Positions 57,441 to 64,000 of a DNA stretch of 64,000 nt are shown piece after piece. The number at the start of each line of letters is the position of its first letter. Within the stretch, counting starts at the first letter, position 1. The stretch is from positions 9,183,821 through 9,247,820 of the forward strand of contig NC_079312.1 of NCBI RefSeq assembly GCF_029931775.1. The letters are read 5' to 3'. The stretch is from Euleptes europaea. Lineage: Eukaryota; Chordata; Lepidosauria; Squamata; Sphaerodactylidae. The notes under the pieces are model-generated. The model saw only the letters and a list, made by a program, of their open reading frames with translations. It did no database searches and had not been told where the DNA came from. Position numbers and translations under genes: made by a program.

Positions 57441-59094
57441 AGTGCCGTCAAGTCGCTTCTGACTCATGGCAACCCTATGAATGAAAGTCCTCCAAAATGT
57501 CCTATCTTTGACAGCCTTACTCAGATCTTGCAAATTGAAGGCTGTGGCTTCCTTTATTGAGTCAATTCATCTCTTGTAGGGTCTTCCTCTTTTCCTGCTG
57601 CCCTCAACGTTTCCTAGAATGACTGTATTTTCCATAAGTAGGCTACAAGTAGGGTATAATACCCTGGAGTCCATCCTCCAAAGCAGCCATTTTCTCCATG
57701 GGAACTGATCTCTGTAGTTCAGTTGTAAATCCAGGAGATCTCCAGGTTCCATCTAGGCACTGGCAACCTTATTTTTCAGGGTTTTTCTCTCTCTCTCTTT
57801 TGTTCCATCAGGTTTGGAGTGGAGGAGTGAGAATGAGGGAGACCCATTCACAGGTGGCCCATCTGAAGAGGAGGAAGAACAGAAAAGAGAAAACAATGAA
57901 AGGAGAAGGAGCAATTTTTCTGCTTCTCAGGGTGGTGAGATCCATGAAGCCCTAATTCAAGAGCAAGTAGACATAGGAAAGGGCCAGATTCAGTGTCCCG
58001 TGTGTGGAAAAGGCTTCAACATTCAATACAAATTTAATAGGCACTGGACAGCTCACACCGGGGAAAAACCATTCAAATGCTCAGAGTGTGGGAAGAGCTT
58101 CCGTCAGAAGGACAAACTGACTACGCATCAGCGAATCCACACAGGAGAGAAACCATACCTGTGCATGCAGTGTGGGAGGAGCTTCAGTTCCAACTCACAC
58201 CTTACACTACATAAAAGGATTCACACAGGGGAGAAACCATATAAATGTGCTGAGTGTGGAAAGAGCTTCCGTCAGAAGGACAACCTGACTACGCATCAGC
58301 GAATCCACACAGGAGAAAAACCGTACCTGTGCATGCAGTGTGGGAGGAGCTTCAGTTCCAGCTCACACCTTACACTACATAAAATGATTCACACAGGGGA
58401 GAAACCATATAAATGCCCACAGTGTGGAAAGAGCTTCAGAATGCATTCAAACCTTCGACGACATCAAAGAATCCACACCGGGGAGAAACCATATGAATGC
58501 CCACAGTGTGGAAAGAGCTTCAGCATTCTTTCAAACCTTCGACGACATCAAAGAATCCACACCGGGGAGAAACCATATGAATGCCCCGAGTGCGGCAGGG
58601 GCTTTGTGAATAATCCTGATCTTACAAGACACCAAAGGATCCACACAGGAGAGAGACCTTTTAAATGCGCTGAGTGTGGGAAACGGTTCAATCAGAAGGA
58701 TGAATTGACCATACATCAGAGAATCCACACAGGGGAAAAACCTTTCATTTGCTCAGTGTGTGGAAAGCGGTTCCGTGCGAAGAGTTCACTTTCTATACAC
58801 CAGCAGATTCACACTGGGGAGAAGCCCTTCAAATGCTCCGAATGTGGAAAGAGCTTCCTTAACAACAGAGGCCTTATGAGGCATCAGAGAAGCCACACCG
58901 GGGAGAAGCCTTTTACGTGTTTGGAGTGCAATAAGAGCTTTTCTGAAAACTCAGACTTAAAGAAACACTTGAGAATCCACAGTGGGGAGAGACCTTTTAC
59001 GTGTTTGAAGTGTAGCAAGAGCTTTTGTGATAACTCAGCCTTAAACAAACATTTGAGGATTCATACGGGGGAGAAGACATATCAGGGTTTGTGA
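52429..59094 (+). CDS. Copy E: SCAN-KRAB-C2H2 gene with thirteen fingers
   Basis: Coding parts 52429-52896, 53567-53651, 55533-55618, 55861-55987, 57812-59094; 2049 nt, 682 residues, phases 0,1,0,1. SCAN, SUMO-consensus sites and KRAB-A are intact. The finger exon is 252 nt longer than in the other copies, exactly three fingers. Helix residues (-1,2,3,6) in order: IYKR, QDKT, SSHL, QDNT, SSHL, MSNR, ISNR, NPDR, QDEI, ASSI, NRGR, ESDK, DSAK. The longer array should read a longer DNA site than its neighbours. No cut-off finger exon. An in-frame upstream ATG lies at 52399. Confidence 0.88.
52897..53402 (+). mobile_element. Intron 2 of copy E with two 5S-rRNA-derived SINEs
   Basis: The first SINE (about 52968-53175) keeps the 5' portion (ctcatcagatctcagaagc and upstream) that B, C and D lack, together with about 60 bases of pre-insertion intron. 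The second is at about 53176-53402. This copy therefore shows the older state of the locus. Confidence 0.75.
53567..53651 (+). CDS. Copy E: linker exon 3
   Basis: 85 nt; [16 protein letters not shown] then [13 protein letters not shown]. Ile replaces the first Val and Ala replaces Thr. Phase 0 to 1. Confidence 0.8.
53740..54282. repeat. Copy E: LINE-tail-like repeat in intron 3
   Basis: Counterpart of 1-560, with a short CAA run near 54145; nothing else seen. Confidence 0.45.
54283..55055. mobile_element. Foldback MITE in intron 3, copy E
   Basis: Same insertion as 561-1334. Followed by the TIR-type element (about 55062-55246) and a CTG run near 55425. Confidence 0.75.
55533..55618 (+). CDS. 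Copy E: linker exon 4
   Basis: 86 nt; as in copy B but PAQG for PVQG. Phase 1 to 0. Confidence 0.8.
55861..55987 (+). CDS. Copy E: KRAB-A exon
   Basis: 127 nt; KRAB-A box same as B, C and D. The intron just after the donor differs (gtaaggttacctcaataccc). Confidence 0.9.
55988..57811. repeat. Copy E: intron 5 repeat block
   Basis: CR1 3' end (56196-56562, minus), unassigned block, interspersed repeat (about 56865-57050), CR1 RT fragment (57058-57315, minus; FTDDTK here), (TG)n of about 50 bases (57389-57438), BovB end (57439-57645, minus), TIR-type element (about 57660-57772). Confidence 0.65.
57812..59094 (+). CDS. Copy E: terminal zinc-finger exon, thirteen C2H2 fingers
   Basis: 1283 nt, phase-1 entry, TGA end. 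Three extra fingers (about 58230-58481) lie between the counterparts of fingers 3 and 4 of the other copies. They resemble fingers 2, 3 and 4 (FRQKDN, FSSSSH, FRMHSN), so a block of three was duplicated and has since changed at contact positions. All ligands are intact in all thirteen. Confidence 0.93.
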
Positions 59095-60327
59095 TGTGGG
59101 AATTGGTATATTTCATCACTAAGATGACCCAAAAAAAGGGAGCCACTGCAGACCAACACAGCTACCTACCTAAAGTATTTAAGAAAACTGAGTCACAGGA
59201 GAATCCTGTAAATCTACCTTTTAAGGAGAATCAAACTGGCTTACAATCTCCTTCCCTTCCTCTCCCCACAACAGACACCTTGTGAGGTAGGTGAGGCTGA
59301 GAGAGCTCTAAGAGAAATGTGACTAGCTTTCCTGAATCAAATCCTGACGGGGTCATACAGCTTTGTATCTTCATCCTCCTAGAATAATTTGGTGACCCCC
59401 ACCCACCCAAATTGGGCCACCTCATTCACCCTTGCCTCCAGATCCTCTCTCAGTTAAATAGCACCGCTCCCCATACAATTCCTGGGGTAAGCCTCCAGCT
59501 CCATTTTTTCCATTTTGAAAGAACTGTTGGGGTTCCTCATCTCTTCCTGTTTCAGTTTCTTTGGTGCCCACTGTTTCTTGACCCCTCCATTACCTCTTCT
59601 CCCACCCTTGGGCTTCAAGACATAATTCTGGGTTAGTGAAGATTGTTGGCTGTCTTTGAAGTCCACTGTAAAACCAGCATCTAGATATATGCAATGTGTT
59701 ATTCAGGCATGCAATGTTACCCAGCCCAGTTCTCAAATGAACTCCAGCAGGAATCTGTCAGATCCCATAAGATAATTATTTTGATCCTGGACCAGAGGAC
59801 AGTCAAAAACATATTCTGTTTAAGTTGGAGCTCACTACCAAACCAAGGGCTCTTCTTGCCTAGAGACAAGCAAATAATTTAACTTTTGTCACATGGTCTA
59901 ATTTTGATCACATTTACGTCTTCAGGATATGGCCCGTGTTCCTCAGGTTGTTTTTCTGTGTCCTCGTCTCAGTATCGTCTCTGCATCGGTTCTGAATTTC
60001 TGATCGTGTTTGGGGCTTTTGTGGGGCTCTGTGGAAAGGCATTTTATGTGTTCCAGCAACACTCAATAAACTCAGTCTGCTGTTTCCTACATTTTGGTTT
60101 CTATTTAGGGTCCTTTAACACACATCAGTTCCATTTTCTTGTTCTCTTTCCCATAATAACCCTGATTGATTTTGTAATGCTTCTTCAGAACTACACTTAC
60201 ACATCTTGTGGGTCTTCAACTCTCTCTCAGCTCCCCTGACCCCAGAACAGTTTCACTTTTCCCAGAAATATTTAGGAAAATGCCAGTTTGAACTTGGAGT
60301 AAGGCCTGGTCTCAAAGTAATTATCTC
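59095..60327 (+). other. Copy E: 3' untranslated region, first part
   Basis: Counterpart of 5053-6255 with the tagaataattt addition shared with copy D. No gene recognised. Confidence 0.45.
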
Positions 60328-60834
60328 ATGGGATCTGGCAAATGTAGCGAGTGCGGGAAAAGCTTCACTCAATTTAAGAACCTAATTTCACAACAAAGGA
60401 TCCATAGAGGGGAGAAACCATACAACTGTGCAGAGTGTGGGAAGAGCTACAAACGGAAGGCACACCTGGACTCCCACCAAACCGTCCACACAGGGGAAAA
60501 GCCATATAAATGTTCAGAGTGTGGGAAGTTTTTCTTTCAGAAGTCACGTCTTACTTCCCATCAAAGAATTCACACAGGGGAGAAATTCCACAAGTGCCTC
60601 AAGTGTGGAAAGGGCTTCACTCAGGTAGCAAACCTGATTTCACATCAAAGCATCCATGATGGAGGGAAATTGTACCAGTGCTCTGACTGCAGCATGACTT
60701 TTTCTCAGGAGCGAAGGCTTAAAAATCATCGAAGAATCCACACTATGGTAGAGAATAGAAATACTTTAAGTGAGGAAGGGGCTTTAAACATAACGTGCAA
60801 GCCTAACTCTAACATCACATCAACGAATACATAG
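60328..60834 (+). pseudogene. Copy E: second zinc-finger block
   Basis: 168 open codons, five finger units; only the first His of finger 1 is missing. The best preserved of the five together with copy B. Same position and same lack of an in-frame splice link. Confidence 0.6.
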
Positions 60835-61335
60835 GCGGAAGAAACCATACAACTGTTCATACTGCAGCAAATGCAGCAAAACCGGAGGCCCAAAACTACA
60901 GACTCTATTCCAGGCATACCAAGAAAAGCCCAGCATGACAAGGCCCCTCTGTGTATGGTGGACAGAGGTTTGGTAGTAGACTCCGATTTTCCTGTTCCTT
61001 TCTCCTCTAGCCTTTTTCTTCCTTGGAGTATTTTGTTATGTGGGGCAGATGCGTGTCAGGATTTGCAATTCCTGCTCTTTGTCGCCCTTTGGCATGAGCA
61101 AGCCTGTGGCCAAAATAATCCCATACTGGCCTGATCAAGGAGAATGCCATAAATCAGCTTCTGGTGCCCAGCTTGCTTTTATATCAGGCAGGGTGGGATA
61201 ATTTAGTTCTCTCTTTGTATACTTTTAAGCTTGTGGTCATCTTTGGAAGCCTTCTGCTTTCTGCCTTTAATGATACATACAATCCTAATGTTCTTTTTAG
61301 AATAAATGTTTTTGTAACTCTGATCAAAACAGTGT
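60835..61335 (+). terminator. Copy E: 3' end with AATAAA (61301-61306)
   Basis: Same polyadenylation signal and GT-rich stretch as in the other copies. Confidence 0.5.
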
Positions 61336-62732
61336 GGTCTTTTATACTTACATAAGAACATAGGAAGGAGCCTCGTGGTGCAGAGTGCTAAGCTGCAGTC
61401 AAAGCTCTGCTCATGACCTGAGTTCAATCCCAACAGAAGTCAGTTAAAGGGTCATAATTAATGAACAATCAGCATTTATGCATCTGGAAGGAAGGCGTGG
61501 ATTTTTACAGAATACAGCAGCCCAGTGTTTGTGTTAGGTGTTATCAAGTGGACTTATGGCAACCTCCAAAACATCCTATCATATATGAGTTTGCTCAGGT
61601 CTTGCAAACTGAAGGCCATGGCTGCCTTTACTGAATCAATGTTTAGTGGCATCCTGAAGCGCAGTTTGGGCAGAAGCTAAAAAAAAGACCAGGGAAGTCC
61701 TGGTTGAAAACTAAAACTTGCCCATAAAAATCACTGGGCAATCTTTTATTGGTGTATTTATTTTATGCCGCATTTCCACTTGATGAGGGTTCCCAATGCA
61801 GTGTACATTAAAACATTTGAACATTTAAAAACTTGAGTGAGTGGCTCTCTTTCTCTGCCTAACCTACCTAACAAGGCTGTTTTGAGTAGAAAGTGGGATA
61901 TGGGGCATGGTTTCTGCTCCCCTGAACTGCTTTGAGAAAGTAGTGTGGGATTAAAATCTGACACATTAAAAAAAAGCACCATAAGGAACCTTTCAAGTAG
62001 ATAGGAAGCCACAAAAGGGATTTGGCTAAACAAGGCTCAAAAAGGTCAGTGACCCCATAGGGTTACCAAGTCTAGGTTGGGAAATGCCTGGAGATTTGGG
62101 GGAAGGGTGAAGATTGGGGAGGGTGCAGTTTTGGGAGGGAAGTATAATGGCATACAGTCCATACTTCAAAACAGCCATTTTCTATCAGGGAAGTGATCTC
62201 AATTGTCTGGAGATTGGTTGTAGTTCCAGGAAATCTCCAGCCGCCACCTGGAGGCTGGCAACGCTATCAGTCAGTGATTTTTTTTCTTTTTTAAAAAAAG
62301 ACATTTTATTAACATTTTCAGAAAAAAAAAATAGATAACAAACGTCTACATACACTTCCATCCACACAGTTTACCCTTACTTCTGGGGTAAATATATATC
62401 TTAAACGTTACTCTATTATTACGATGTTCCCTTGGTGTACTTAATCTATAATGGTTCTGCTTTGAATTAACAGTTATTGCTTTTATCTATGTTTATCCTC
62501 TGAATTTATCTTAAATCTATATATTATTCCAAACCTTATTGTATTCTGTCTGTATTATATATCAGCTAAACTTTCCGATTAGCGTATTCAAAAAAGCTCT
62601 CCCATTCCTTCTGTATATCTTTAATCAATCTTCCATTTTTCAACATATTGGTTAATCTGTCCATCCCCACCCATTCTTCCCTGTTTCAATCACCGGCACC
62701 TCGGAAGCCCTCCAGGTTCCAAGAGGTTAATA
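61336..62732. repeat. Intergenic repeats between copies E and F
   Basis: SINE-like head, BovB-like end (61535-61648, minus), LINE-tail, TIR-type element (62059-62267, minus), AT-rich block. No gene seen. Confidence 0.5.
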
Positions 62733-62922
62733 CCACAGAGTTGCTCCTGAAAGAGCGTCTGAGGACGCCTTCACCTCGGTCCCGCCCCTTCGCGACTTCC
62801 CATCCAACACTCTAATCGCATTCCGACGAGAGAGTCGCAAAGGCTGGAGCGGCTGCTTCCTGCTCTGCTCTCCCCCCCCCCCACGTTCCAGCGCCCATTG
62901 ATTCTCCCCACTTCAAGATCTG
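62733..62922 (+). promoter_or_regulatory. Copy F: promoter and non-coding exon 1
   Basis: CpG-rich island with GC box (62781-62788), donor gatctg|gtgagt. Shows that at least one more gene copy continues past the window. Confidence 0.6.
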
Positions 62923-64000
62923 GTGAGTTTTACGTGCATTTGGCTGATGGGGAGTCTTGCTGGGGGGTGGGGGGGGTGGGGGGGCTGCAGTGGGAGGGGG
63001 GGAGATGAAATGGGCGACAGGCTCAGCCCCCAAGGAGAGCCAGCTAAATGGGGTGGGAGGAGTGCCGGGTGGGGCTGTGGATAGGGAGGCTGAGGCGCTG
63101 GGAACCACAGGGGAGGGGGGTCTGCCCTAGGGTTGCCTGGCAATCTCCAGGTGACGGAGGTCAGTCCCTCTTGAAAAGATGGATGCTATGGAGCGTGGCC
63201 TCGACGGCCTTCTTCCTCCCCGTCCCAGGCTCTACTCCCCAAACCTCCAGGAAATTCCCAGCTGTGTTGTTCAACATCTTTGTAAATGATTTGGATGAAG
63301 GAATAGAGGGGATACTTATTAAATTTGCAGATTATAGTAAATTGGGAGGGGTGGCAAATACAGTAGAAGACAGGGTACAGGGTGATCTTGACAGGCTGGA
63401 AAACTGGGCTAAAACTAATAAAATGAATTTCAACAGCGATAAATGTAAAGTTCTGCCTTTAGGTAGGAAATGCATAATTATAGGATGGGGGAGACTTGTC
63501 TTGGCAGTAGTATGTGCAAAAAGGATCTAGGGATCTTAGGAGGCCATACACTGAACATGAGTCAGCAGTGTGATGCGGTAGCTAAAAAGGCAAATGCGAT
63601 TTGGGGCTTTAGCAACAGAAGTATAGTGTCCAGTTCGCGCGAAGTGATGGTGATGCTTTTCTGCGCTCTGGTTAGACCACTCCTAGATTATTGTGTTCAG
63701 TTTTGGGCTCCGCAGTTTAAGAAGGATATAGACAAGCTGGAACATGTCCAGAGGAGGACATCGAAGATGACGAGGGGTCTGGAGACCAAGTCCTATGAGG
63801 AAAGGTTGAATGAGCTCCATATGTTTAGTCTGGAGGTGAGACAGTTGAGAGGTGATATATTTATATTAAGTATCTTCCAATACTTTGCAGAGGAAAGTGG
63901 CGGCAAACTGCTTCTCACTTGCCTTGAAAGCCCCTTGCTGTGGTTGCCATAAGTCAATTTTTATTTTTATGTTATCCTACTCTGTTTATACTCCATCTTT
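62923..64000 (+). repeat. Copy F: start of intron 1 with CR1 fragment
   Basis: G-rich tract (62958-63000), a TIR-type element cut at about 63261, then directly the middle of the + strand CR1 fragment (63262-63925; LFNIFVNDLDEGIEG, VRPLLDYCVQFWAPQ). The join shares agct. The SCAN exon of copy F lies beyond the window. Confidence 0.75.

Overview
The window is a stretch of a squamate reptile (lizard or snake) genome. The evidence is the mix of repeats (CR1 and BovB-type LINEs, a tRNA-Ala-derived SINE, 5S-rRNA-derived SINEs, hAT-like and foldback DNA elements) together with intron-containing SCAN + KRAB + C2H2 zinc-finger genes of the reptilian type. I cannot name the species.

Almost everything belongs to one tandem array of a single gene family. 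Six head-to-tail copies lie on the + strand, with a period of about 11-16 kb (exon 1 donors after 8616, 22798, 33998, 50191 and 62922). Copy A (1 to about 7260) lacks its 5' half because the window starts in an intron. Copies B (about 8441-21230), C (22613-32630), D (33811-48555) and E (50003-61335) are complete. Copy F (62733-64000) shows only exon 1 and part of intron 1. Each full copy has a GC-rich promoter with a non-coding exon 1, a repeat-filled intron 1, a SCAN exon carrying the start codon, two small linker exons (85 and 86 nt), a 127-nt KRAB-A exon and one large exon with all the zinc fingers. Splice phases (0,1,0,1) agree in all copies. This predicts 598-residue proteins with ten finger units for B, C and D, and a 682-residue protein with thirteen fingers for E. 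A long 3' region follows, carrying a second, decaying five-finger block and a shared AATAAA signal.

The copies are very similar, but insertions, deletions and repeat contents give conflicting relationships (A with C; B with D; D with E; C with E), so the array looks like a mosaic made by repeated unequal exchange or gene conversion. Copies B and D carry an extra, cut-off zinc-finger exon that runs into an antisense CR1 fragment and could act as an alternative terminal exon. Copy D alone carries a 1.9-kb hAT-like element with clear 8-bp target duplications. Copy E alone has a three-finger expansion. The predicted proteins should act in the nucleus as sequence-specific DNA-binding regulators: SCAN for dimerisation, KRAB-A for corepressor recruitment, fingers for target choice. 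The DNA-contact residues of some fingers differ between copies while others are unchanged.

Between the exons nearly all DNA is repeat-derived; blocks I could not assign are said to be so.
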